Shown here in pieces: positions 1-6,892 of a stretch of DNA of 64,000 bases. The stretch covers positions 1-64,000 of the forward strand of contig CAAFVV010000050.1 of the NCBI GenBank assembly GCA_900766585.1, written 5' to 3'. Made by a program: the position numbers and the translations under genes. Below the pieces are notes generated by a model. It was given only the letters and a program-made list of their open reading frames with translations. It was not told the origin of the DNA and made no database searches. The stretch is from Clostridia bacterium. Lineage in GTDB: Bacteria; Bacillota; Clostridia; Oscillospirales; Acutalibacteraceae. Within the stretch, counting starts at the first letter, position 1, and every line of letters begins with the position of its first letter.

Positions 1-26
1 CGTGCATCTTTTCTCCAGTCTTCCAT
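1..26 (-). CDS. Start of an unidentified gene (truncated by window edge)
   Basis: Only the first eight codons (MEDWRKDA) lie inside the window. On the minus strand an ATG at 26 is preceded by a GGGGGTG ribosome site and, about 20 bases further up, a perfect TATAAT box, which together make a real gene start likely. The product cannot be named from eight residues. Confidence 0.55.
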
Positions 27-47
27 GAAATCACCCCCGTCTCCTCT

Positions 48-53
48 ATTATA
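48..53 (-). promoter_or_regulatory. -10 box of the gene leaving the window on the left
   Basis: The minus strand reads TATAAT here, 22 bases before the ATG at 26. The hexamer 17 bp upstream (TACCCA) is a poor -35 match, so the promoter is inferred mainly from the -10 box. Confidence 0.45.
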
Positions 54-93
54 CCAGAAACAGGGCCGTTTGGGTAGTTTTTTGACAGGCTGA

Positions 94-131
94 AACGCCC
101 GCCGCACAGAGAAATCTGTGCGGCGGGCGTT
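94..131 (-). terminator. Hairpin after the AIM24-family gene
   Basis: A perfect 17-bp stem with a GAAA (or TTTC) tetraloop sits 29 bases past the stop of the minus-strand gene ending at 160. The T-run after the stem is short on the minus strand (GTTTC) and longer on the plus strand (ATTTTT a few bases on). I take it as an intrinsic terminator; direction is not certain. Confidence 0.65.
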
Positions 132-159
132 GTGATTTTTGGGGGGAGCGTCTGCCCGA

Positions 160-837
160 TCACTTGGAAGCGGGCATAAAGGCGCGCAGCGACCCGGCGA
201 CAGCGCTGATCGGCATGGTCTGCAGGATGATATGTCCCGGACCGTGGACGACGGTGTTGAACAGTCCCTCGCCGCCGAACAGCACATTTTTCACGCCGGG
301 GACGGTGACGACCTCCATGGTGCAGCTGGCACTCATGGCAGCAAGATAGCCGGTGTCCACGACCATGGACTGACCGGCAGCCAGATCATATTCGCAGGCA
401 TAGCCGTCGATTTCGACAAACGCCGTGCCGGTGCCCGACAGCTTCTGCATGATAAAGCCCTCGCCGCCGAACAGACCGGCGCCCAGTTTTTTCTGGAAAA
501 ATACCGACAGCTCAACGCCCGCCTCGCTCGCGAGGAAGCCGCTTTTCTGCACGATCAGCGGAGCATCCGGCGTGATGGCAAAGGCGCGGATGGAGCCAGG
601 AAAGCTGGAGGCAAATGTGATCTGTCCGGGACCGCCGACGGCGGTGTAGCGGTTCTGAAACAGTGCCTCGCCCGCAAACATCCGGCCGATCGCCTTGCCG
701 AAGCCGCCGGAGGTCGTCTCCATCTTCATGTTCGGGGTCATCCAGCTCATGCTGCCCCGTTCGGTGATCAGAGTCTCACCCGGCTCTACGTCGCAGATGA
801 CCGCGGACAGGGGTTCGCCAACAATTTGATAACGCAT
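160..837 (-). CDS. AIM24 / TIGR00266 family protein
   Basis: The 225-residue product matches the AIM24 (DUF124, TIGR00266) family: it starts MRYQIVGEPLSAV and carries the repeated glycine-rich motifs GGEGFI and GGEGLFNTVVHGPG typical of these beta-rich proteins. No catalytic residues are known for the family; in yeast the relative is a mitochondrial inner-membrane organising protein, and the bacterial role is undefined. No signal peptide or membrane segment is visible, so it is probably cytoplasmic. I chose the ATG at 837 because GAGAGG lies about 11 bases upstream; a GTG at 849 would add four residues but overlaps that ribosome site. It is a single-gene unit with its own promoter (871-899) and a hairpin behind it. 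Confidence 0.85.
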   Translation of the reverse strand: MRYQIVGEPLSAVICDVEPGETLITERGSMSWMTPNMKMETTSGGFGKAIGRMFAGEALFQNRYTAVGGPGQITFASSFPGSIRAFAITPDAPLIVQKSGFLASEAGVELSVFFQKKLGAGLFGGEGFIMQKLSGTGTAFVEIDGYACEYDLAAGQSMVVDTGYLAAMSASCTMEVVTVPGVKNVLFGGEGLFNTVVHGPGHIILQTMPISAVAGSLRAFMPASK

Positions 838-870
838 AGAAAACAGCACCTCTCTTTATAAACTGATTTC

Positions 871-899
871 AGTATAGCAGAGTCTGTGTGTGATTGCAA
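871..899 (-). promoter_or_regulatory. Promoter of the AIM24-family gene
   Basis: On the minus strand TTGCAA (899-894) and TATACT (876-871) are separated by exactly 17 bp, a good vegetative sigma-factor promoter about 35 bases before the start at 837. Confidence 0.7.
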
Positions 900-961
900 C
901 CGTTTTTTTCACCGGTGCGGCGCAGCCGGCATATACTGGATAGCAATAGGGGGGATGGCCG

Positions 962-2023
962 GTGCGTAATGCGGACAGTCGGTTTTTCTACGGCGGCTAT
1001 GACGGGGGACGGTGTCGGGTCTATCCGCGGGACTGGTATACGCTTGACAGCCGCGTGGTGCTGCTCAAGGGCGGCGCGGGCACGGGAAAATTCACGCTCA
1101 TGCGGGCGGTGCTCGCGCAGTGGCAGCGGCAGGGGCGGGAGACGGCGGCATTTTTCTGCGGTTCCGATCCCGCGTCGCTCGATGCGGTGTGTACCGCCGA
1201 CCGCACGCGGTGCGTGCTGGACGCCACGGCGCCGCACGCCGTCGAGGCGCGGTTTCCCGCCGCCGTTGAGCGGATCGTTGATCTCGGCAGCGGACTGTCC
1301 CGCCCGCTTTTGCGGGAGCGGCTGCCCGAGCTGGCGGTTTCGGCAGAGGAGCAGCGGGCGCTGCGGCAGAGCGCGGGAGAAAAGCTGCGGATCGCGGCGG
1401 AAACGGCGCGGCGGGAGTGTGCGCTGACCGGAGAGGGCATCTCGGCCTCCCTGCTGACCCGCTGCGCCGCCCGGCTCTCGGGGCAGCTCTTCGGCAGAGA
1501 GCGCGGGCGCGAGGGCGAGCGGCGTGCTTATCTGAGCGGGGTTACGCCGGACGGTATGCTCTGCCTGTATGAAACGATGACGGCGCTCTGCCCGCGCATT
1601 TTTGTGCTGGAGGGGGCGGCAGGCGCGGCACAGCGGCTGATGCAGCTTCTGCGGCAGCGGGCGGCGCAGGCGGGACTTCTGACCGTGGCGTGTCCCTGCG
1701 CTTTGCGGCCGGAATGTATCGAGCATTTGCTGCTGCCCGCCGTCGGGGCGGCGGTGACGACATCCGGCCCGTTCCACAGCGTGGATTTTCCGGTCTACCG
1801 ACGGCTGTATCTGCCGCGGTATCGGGATGAGCCGCTTTCCGCCGCCGCGCGGCATGAACGGGAGCGGCTTACAGCGGTGCGCGGACGGCTCTGCACAGAG
1901 GCGGCGGCGCTTCTGCGCGCGGCGCGGCAGCGGCATCAGCGGGAGGAGGAACTGTACGGTTCCGCCATGGACTGGGCGGTCGCCGACGCGCTGACCGAGG
2001 AGGTCTGCCGCTTTCTCGTCTGA
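962..2023 (+). CDS. P-loop protein, PRK06851-like, with altered Walker A
   Basis: The 353-residue product resembles the clostridial PRK06851-type family of ATP-binding proteins of unknown role: an N-terminal RFFYGGYDGG segment followed by a P-loop, LLKGGAGTGKFTLM at residues 34-47, and a later LEGAAGAAQRLMQLL segment. The residue after the P-loop lysine, normally Ser or Thr that holds magnesium, is Phe44 (codon TTC at 1091-1093, one base from a Ser codon), so nucleotide hydrolysis may be weakened or lost. The start is a GTG with GGGGGG seven bases upstream; the nearer ATG at 955 runs into a stop after four codons. A TATACT -10 box at 932-937 lies upstream, and a terminator follows at 2080. 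The family assignment is from memory of the motif pattern. Confidence 0.65.
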   Translation: MRNADSRFFYGGYDGGRCRVYPRDWYTLDSRVVLLKGGAGTGKFTLMRAVLAQWQRQGRETAAFFCGSDPASLDAVCTADRTRCVLDATAPHAVEARFPAAVERIVDLGSGLSRPLLRERLPELAVSAEEQRALRQSAGEKLRIAAETARRECALTGEGISASLLTRCAARLSGQLFGRERGREGERRAYLSGVTPDGMLCLYETMTALCPRIFVLEGAAGAAQRLMQLLRQRAAQAGLLTVACPCALRPECIEHLLLPAVGAAVTTSGPFHSVDFPVYRRLYLPRYRDEPLSAAARHERERLTAVRGRLCTEAAALLRAARQRHQREEELYGSAMDWAVADALTEEVCRFLV

Positions 2024-2079
2024 CGGGCGGTGCGTGCAAGGCGGCGGTGCGGCACAAGGGTCGATCCCACCATAAAGAT

Positions 2080-2110
2080 AGGCGGCGGAGAGCTATCCGC
2101 CGCCTGTTTT
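2080..2110 (+). terminator. Terminator after the P-loop gene
   Basis: AGGCGGCGGA (2080-2089) pairs perfectly with TCCGCCGCCT (2096-2105) around a six-base loop, followed by GTTTT. It isolates the upstream gene from the glycan locus. Confidence 0.75.
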
Positions 2111-2134
2111 CGGCAAAACAATCAAAAGAAAGAC

Positions 2135-2163
2135 TTGCAATGGAGAGAAGTTTATGGTATGAT
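2135..2163 (+). promoter_or_regulatory. Promoter of the first GH2 gene
   Basis: TTGCAA (2135-2140) and TATGAT (2158-2163) are 17 bp apart. The operator-like GAAACAGTTTA lies directly after the -10 box, over the expected transcription start, as expected for a repressed promoter. The coding start is 385 bases further on, so the leader is long. Confidence 0.65.
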
Positions 2164-2164
2164 A

Positions 2165-2175
2165 GAAACAGTTTA
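2165..2175 (+). promoter_or_regulatory. Operator-like palindrome, site 1
   Basis: GAAAC-A-GTTTA matches the motif GAAAC-N-NTTTC found five times in this locus, with the last base off. It overlaps the predicted transcription start of the promoter at 2135-2163. I infer binding by the LacI-type regulator encoded at 5298. Confidence 0.5.
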
Positions 2176-2548
2176 CAACCCGCGTGATTTTGCCGGGATG
2201 TTTATCCGGCGTGTTTTCCGGTGAGGGCAGAAAGCGGGCATATCTCCGGACTGCCGCCGATCCAGCGAGACGGACGGCATAGCGTGACAGCGGTCGGCGC
2301 GCCGTCGGGAACGGGCAGTACATGGGGCAAAATGCGGCTGCGGTCTGCCCAAACAGCAGCTTGGCGGGTCCTGCGGTGGATGGAAACAGTTTCTGTTTGA
2401 GCTGACCTGCTGCCGGACGGTCGAAAAAGGGCAGCAGCTGCCGCCGCTTTTCCGGGCGGCGGGGCCGGAGCCGGGCGGCAGGCGGAAGAAAGCGGGAACC
2501 GCTGTACCGGATGGAAAGCGGTCATTTTAACAGATAAGGGTGGCGCTT
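2176..2548 (+). other. Long leader of the first GH2 gene, no gene seen
   Basis: About 370 bases between the promoter and the coding start hold no ORF with a convincing ribosome site. The stretch is purine- and GC-rich, contains one perfect operator-like palindrome (2383-2393) and a GC-rich hairpin (CCGCCGC at 2441-2447 with GCGGCGG at 2456-2462). I do not recognise a known riboswitch. Confidence 0.5.
2383..2393 (+). promoter_or_regulatory. Operator-like palindrome, site 2
   Basis: GAAACAGTTTC is a perfect 11-base palindrome. Its centre is 218 bp from that of site 1, close to a whole number of helical turns, so a looping arrangement with one LacI-type tetramer is possible. Confidence 0.55.
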
Positions 2549-5053
2549 ATGTGGACAAAAGAACTGAACGGACACTGGCTCGTTTGTCAATCAGCCCGCA
2601 GCGCGGACACGGCGGAGATTCGCGACCTGACGCCGCCAAACGGCGAATGGATGGATGCCGTTGTGCCGGGGGATATCCACAATGACCTGCTGCAAAACGG
2701 GAAAATAGCGGATCCGTTTTATTCCGATAACCTCTTCGGCTGCCGGGACGTGACCGAAAAGGACTGGATTTATAAAAAGACGTTCACGCTGTCGGAGGAG
2801 GAGCTGCCGCCGCACAGCGAACTGCAGTTTGACGGCATCGACACCTATGCGGATCTGTTTCTCAACGGGCGGTATCTCGGCTCGACGGAGAACATGTTCC
2901 GGCAATATACCTTTGACGTGACCGACCGCCTGCGGGCGGGGGAAAACGAGCTGTACGTTTATCTGAAATCCGTCAAAAGGCGGATGCGGCAGTACCCGTC
3001 GGAGGGCTATTTCGGCTGCTTTAACGTGCCTCGCATCTTCATGCGCAAGGCGCAGTGCCATTTTTCCTGGGACTGGGCGCCGGATTTTCCCGCCACCGGC
3101 ATATGGGAGAGCGTGCGGCTGGCCGGATACCGGCATACCAAGCTCGCTTCGCTGGCGGTGCGCACACTCTGCACGGGGGAGGTCAGCTTCTTTGCGGAGT
3201 GGGACTATCCCACGTTTTCCCGTGCGGCGGATGTGAAAAAGGAGCTGCTTCTCACCGTGTTTGACCCGGACGGCGGCAAGGCGGCGGAAAAGCGTGTGGA
3301 TGTGACGGCGTGCAGGGAGAACTTCACGGTCACGGTCGAGTGCCCGCAGCTTTGGTGGCCGCAGGATCTGGGCGACCCGGTGTTGTACCGCTATGTGCTG
3401 GAGTATTACGAGGACGGCGGCTTGGCGGACAGGCGCGAGGGCGAATTCGGCATACGGGAGATCACTTATCGGGAACGGCCGCGCGCCGTCGAGGGGGGCT
3501 TCACCTGCGAGCTGCTGGTCAACGGCGTGCCGGTATTCCTCAAGGGAGCCAACTGGGTGCCGCTGGACATTCTGACCGGGCAGATCCCGCAGGAAAAATA
3601 TGCGCGTGCGCTCCGGCTTGCCAAAGAGGCGGGCTGCAACTGCCTCAGGGTCTGGGGCGGCGGCATTTACGAAAAAGAGATATTTTATGCCCTCTGCGAT
3701 CGGCTGGGCATTTTGGTGTGGCAGGATTTTATGTTTGCCTGCGGGGAGGTGCCGGACGATGCCGCGGGCTTTGCGGACCGGGTGATCCCGGAGGCCGAAT
3801 ATCAGATCAAACGGCTGCGTAACCACGCCTGTCTGGCGCTGTGGACGGGCGGCAACGAGCGGGTCGACGGGATCGACCGGCAAAACCGCCGCGGCGACCG
3901 GCTGGTCAATTACACGCTGAACGGCATGGTCGCCTGTCTGGACCGCACCCGTCCGTATTTTCTCTCCAGTCCCTGGGGTTACGGCGTCAGCAGCAACGGG
4001 CAGGATTCCGGCGACGCCCACTGCAACAGCTTTCAGGCGGCGATGGATGCCCATGCGCTGCCGCACTTCCGGGACATGCTGATGCATTTTACCGCGCCGA
4101 TGGTCTCGGAGATCGCCGTGCAGGGCTGCTCCTCCGTGCGGTTTTTGAAAACGTTTCTGAAGGACGGCGAGCTGTGGCCGCCGAATGACGTGTGGGATCT
4201 GCATATGACCTGCAACCCCTATGACGGAACGGGAAAGACGTTTTGTCAGCAGCAGCGGGAGGCGGCAGAGGCGCTGTTCGGCCCCTCCGACGCGCTCGCG
4301 CCGTATGTGCAGAAAAGCATGGCGGTGCACAGCGAATTTGTCAAGGCGGAGATCGAGTTTCACCGCACCAGAAAGGGCAGCTGCTCCGCCGCCATGCTGT
4401 GGATGTTTTCCGATATCTGGCCCTGCGGCACCTGGGCGGTCGTGGAGCACAATCTGCTGCCCAAGGCGGCGTATTACAGCCAGAAACGCGCCAACCGCCC
4501 GGTTCTGCCCGCCATTGTGCAGACGACGGAGGGCATCCGCGCCTTTATCGTGAACGACACCCGCCGCTCGTTTGCGGCGCGCCTTACCGTCGGGCAGATG
4601 ACGGTGGACGGCAGGGAGTTGTTTTGCCGCGTCACGGATCCTGTCGCCGTTCCCGCGGCGGAATCCGTATGTGCAGCGGCGCTTGACGGGATGATCCAAA
4701 ACGACGGGCAGTCGTTTTTGTATACCACGATTGCTTTCGACGGCAAAGAGGAGACCAACGTCTTTTTCCCGCAGTATTGGCGGGATATCGACTGGCCGGA
4801 GCCGGGGCTGCAGATACAGCTGACGGCACAGCGGGAAACGGCTTCCGGCTTTGTCACGGTGTTTACGCTGCGCGCGCAAAACTATGCCCGCATGGTGTCG
4901 CTGGAGTTCGACGGTATGGAAAACTGTCTGTTTTCGGACAATTATTTTGACCTGCTGCCCGGGAGTGAGCGGGAGATACGCGTGGAATCGCCCTTTTTGC
5001 TCTCGCCGGAGGCGGTGACGCTCTCTCATTGGGCAAAGGCGGTGACGGCATAA
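2549..5053 (+). CDS. GH2 family beta-mannosidase-like enzyme
   Basis: This 834-residue protein has the GH2 layout: a sugar-binding jelly roll (about 1-200, with the DGIDTYADLFLNG motif), an Ig-like domain, the TIM barrel (about 310-600) and a C-terminal Ig-like region. The acid/base glutamate is Glu437 in WTGGNE and the nucleophile is Glu521 in MVSEIAVQG. The pattern VPLDILTGQ, RVWGGGIYE and VWQDFMFACG is that of beta-mannosidases rather than beta-galactosidases, so it probably removes beta-linked mannose from short glycans. No signal peptide is present, which points to cytoplasmic action on imported sugars. The ATG at 2549 follows AAGGG by eight bases; a GTG at 2540 overlaps that site. The gene is a single transcription unit under two operator-like palindromes. 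Confidence 0.88.
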   Translation: MWTKELNGHWLVCQSARSADTAEIRDLTPPNGEWMDAVVPGDIHNDLLQNGKIADPFYSDNLFGCRDVTEKDWIYKKTFTLSEEELPPHSELQFDGIDTYADLFLNGRYLGSTENMFRQYTFDVTDRLRAGENELYVYLKSVKRRMRQYPSEGYFGCFNVPRIFMRKAQCHFSWDWAPDFPATGIWESVRLAGYRHTKLASLAVRTLCTGEVSFFAEWDYPTFSRAADVKKELLLTVFDPDGGKAAEKRVDVTACRENFTVTVECPQLWWPQDLGDPVLYRYVLEYYEDGGLADRREGEFGIREITYRERPRAVEGGFTCELLVNGVPVFLKGANWVPLDILTGQIPQEKYARALRLAKEAGCNCLRVWGGGIYEKEIFYALCDRLGILVWQDFMFACGEVPDDAAGFADRVIPEAEYQIKRLRNHACLALWTGGNERVDGIDRQNRRGDRLVNYTLNGMVACLDRTRPYFLSSPWGYGVSSNGQDSGDAHCNSFQAAMDAHALPHFRDMLMHFTAPMVSEIAVQGCSSVRFLKTFLKDGELWPPNDVWDLHMTCNPYDGTGKTFCQQQREAAEALFGPSDALAPYVQKSMAVHSEFVKAEIEFHRTRKGSCSAAMLWMFSDIWPCGTWAVVEHNLLPKAAYYSQKRANRPVLPAIVQTTEGIRAFIVNDTRRSFAARLTVGQMTVDGRELFCRVTDPVAVPAAESVCAAALDGMIQNDGQSFLYTTIAFDGKEETNVFFPQYWRDIDWPEPGLQIQLTAQRETASGFVTVFTLRAQNYARMVSLEFDGMENCLFSDNYFDLLPGSEREIRVESPFLLSPEAVTLSHWAKAVTA

Positions 5054-5060
5054 TGCCCCC

Positions 5061-5105
5061 GGCGCTTTTCGGGTGGCGGTCCGCCCGCCGGAAAGTGTTT
5101 TTATC
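5061..5105 (+). terminator. Probable terminator after the first GH2 gene
   Basis: An imperfect long stem (CGCTTTTCGG with CCGGAAAGTG, including G-T pairs) is followed by TTTTTAT. It separates the GH2 gene from the regulator gene. Confidence 0.55.
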
Positions 5106-5204
5106 TCCCCCCAAAAAGATAGACAGTGCGTTAGGAATATTGAACAAAGACAGTCGGAAGGATTTGGGCATGTATCAAAAATGTAGGGCATTTCAAGTTT
5201 TCTC

Positions 5205-5233
5205 TTTACAAAAGGGAGCGGGAGTGTTATACT
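5205..5233 (+). promoter_or_regulatory. Promoter of the LacI-type regulator
   Basis: TTTACA (5205-5210) and TATACT (5228-5233) are separated by 17 bp. Two inverted repeats, ATAACA-6-TGTTAT at 5243-5260 and the operator-like site at 5269-5279, lie just downstream, suggesting autoregulation. Confidence 0.7.
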
Positions 5234-5242
5234 GTTTTTCAG

Positions 5243-5260
5243 ATAACAGAGGGATGTTAT
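5243..5260 (+). promoter_or_regulatory. Inverted repeat at the regulator's transcription start
   Basis: ATAACA and TGTTAT form perfect 6-bp arms around GAGGGA, starting about ten bases after the -10 box. It could be an operator or a weak RNA hairpin; there is no second copy that I noticed near the GH2 genes. Confidence 0.35.
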
Positions 5261-5268
5261 TCCCGATG

Positions 5269-5279
5269 GAAACTTTTTC
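5269..5279 (+). promoter_or_regulatory. Operator-like palindrome, site 3
   Basis: GAAAC-T-TTTTC fits the locus motif with one mismatch between arms and lies in the leader of the regulator gene, 19 bases before its start codon. Confidence 0.45.
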
Positions 5280-5297
5280 GAAACCCGGAGGGGACCT

Positions 5298-6344
5298 ATG
5301 GACTCTCATTCCTCATCTGAAAAACATACCAGCATTTATGATATCGCCAAAATGGCGGGCGTGTCGCCGACCACAGTATCCAAGGTGATCAACGGACGCT
5401 ACGGCGTGTCGGAAAAGACCTGCAAAAAGGTGCAGGCGGTCCTCAGCCAAACAGGCTTTATGCCGCGGATCAGCGTCAATCAGATGAATTATATTGCGGT
5501 GATCTACAGCAGCCAGAAGAGCGAGGTGTTCGACAGCCCGTTTACCCGCCGCGTGCTCAAGGGCATCGACGACGTGATCCACAACAGCGACTATTATCTG
5601 ACGCTGATCCCGTTTAAAGGGCTGCCGAAAACGCGTGAGGAGTTCACGGTGTTCTGCCACCGTCAGCGCATTGCAGGCTTTGTCTTTCTGGACATGACCC
5701 GGGGGATCGAGAGCAATCTGGTCACGCAGGTGTCCGGATCGGTGCCGTTCGTCATTTTAAACGACCGCTATACCGATGCCGAAAACACCTTTTCCGTCAC
5801 CTCGAACGACTATTTCGGCGCCTATCGCGCCGTAACCTATCTGATCGAATGCGGACATCGCCGCATTGCCATGGCATCTCTGCCGTCCAGCACGCACCTG
5901 TCCCACGAGGAGCGGCGCGAGGCCTACGGGATGGCGCTGAAAAGCCACGGCATCCCCTGCAATCCCTCCTATGAATTCGATGTGGGCGGGATCAGCTATG
6001 AGCGCTTTTGCGCGCTCTTCTCCGAATGGGAGCAGAAAAACGCCGTCCCGACAGCGATCTTCTGCATCGACGACAGCCAGGCGCTGGTCGTTTTGCGGTA
6101 TCTGCAGCGGATGGGCAAGCGGGTGCCCGAGGATATTTCCCTCGTCGGCTTTGACGATGACGACTATGATACCATTGTGACACCGCACCTGACTACCGTG
6201 CGGCAGAAATTGTTTGAAAAGGGACAGCGCGCCGCGCAGATCATTCTGGATGTGCTGGCAGGCGAGCTGAGCTGCACCGACGACACGCGCGATCAGGTGT
6301 TTGAGACCGAGCTGGTCATCCGGGACTCGGTGGAAAAGCTGTAA
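5298..6344 (+). CDS. LacI-family transcriptional regulator
   Basis: The 348-residue protein begins with a LacI helix-turn-helix at residues 12-32 (YDIAKMAGVSPTTVSKVIN) and continues with a periplasmic-binding-protein-like sensor domain ending in LVGFDDDDYDTIVTPHLTTVRQ. The ATG follows GGAGGGG closely. It sits between two GH2 genes whose upstream regions carry the same palindromic motif, as does its own leader, so I infer that it controls these genes and itself, released by a sugar or sugar phosphate. The inducer cannot be read from the sequence. No clear terminator follows. Confidence 0.92.
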   Translation: MDSHSSSEKHTSIYDIAKMAGVSPTTVSKVINGRYGVSEKTCKKVQAVLSQTGFMPRISVNQMNYIAVIYSSQKSEVFDSPFTRRVLKGIDDVIHNSDYYLTLIPFKGLPKTREEFTVFCHRQRIAGFVFLDMTRGIESNLVTQVSGSVPFVILNDRYTDAENTFSVTSNDYFGAYRAVTYLIECGHRRIAMASLPSSTHLSHEERREAYGMALKSHGIPCNPSYEFDVGGISYERFCALFSEWEQKNAVPTAIFCIDDSQALVVLRYLQRMGKRVPEDISLVGFDDDDYDTIVTPHLTTVRQKLFEKGQRAAQIILDVLAGELSCTDDTRDQVFETELVIRDSVEKL

Positions 6345-6456
6345 GCGGTGCCAAACGGGCGGCGTGCCGTCCTGCCGAATGCGCCGGCGGTGCGCGGAAA
6401 GGCGGCGGGGGTTTCGTGATTCCGGTGTCGGGAACGGAGTGTCCGGCAGGAGCACA

Positions 6457-6467
6457 GAAACTATTTC
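6457..6467 (+). promoter_or_regulatory. Operator-like palindrome, site 4
   Basis: GAAAC-T-ATTTC fits the locus motif with one mismatch between arms. Its centre is 82 bp upstream of that of site 5. Confidence 0.45.
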
Positions 6468-6535
6468 TCCGGTTTGTGCTGCTTTCGCATGTAAACCGAT
6501 ATAACTGATGCGGAAAGCGCATATCTTTTTGCACT

Positions 6536-6552
6536 TAAGAAACAGTTTCTTA
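6536..6552 (+). promoter_or_regulatory. Operator-like palindrome, site 5 (17-bp perfect)
   Basis: TAAGAAACAGTTTCTTA is a perfect 17-base palindrome with the same 11-base core, GAAACAGTTTC, as site 2. It is the best copy in the locus and the strongest argument that these sites bind one dimeric regulator. Confidence 0.65.
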
Positions 6553-6892
6553 CCGAAAAAGCGGAGAAAGATTACCCATTGAAAAAACGGGCAGGGGGTT
6601 GGCGGAAGTCCTGCTCTGCGCGGCAGATACGTTATCGGTCCGGGCTGCACTGTCTCGCGTTTATGCAGCGGGAGACGGCGCGGTCTTTTGGCTTTTTACG
6701 GAGAGACCGGCAGTTTGCAGAAAGGCCGGAGAGCCGGTGGGAGCACAGAAAAAACGGCGGATACGCGCCGGACAGAGGAGTGCTTTGCTCGGGTCATGCC
6801 CGACTGCGGGCGGGTAAACGCGTAAACACGCGGCGGACAGCCGCTTTGTCGCCCCTATTCTTTTTTGAGCAAAAGCGAAAGGAACGACGCAT

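Larger units (their letters stand above)
6345..6892 (+). other. Intergenic control region of the second GH2 operon
   Basis: These 548 bases have no convincing gene. They contain two operator-like palindromes (6457-6467 and 6536-6552) around a possible -10 box TATAAC at 6500-6505 whose -35 partner is poor. The remaining 340 bases up to the start codon are an unassigned leader, similar in length to that of the first GH2 gene. ORFs running through it lack ribosome sites and recognisable content. Confidence 0.45.

Noticed and set aside
2591..5191. An 866-codon open frame antisense to the first GH2 gene
   Set aside because: Same GC-rich antisense effect. The plus-strand frame has catalytic residues and a ribosome site; this one has neither.
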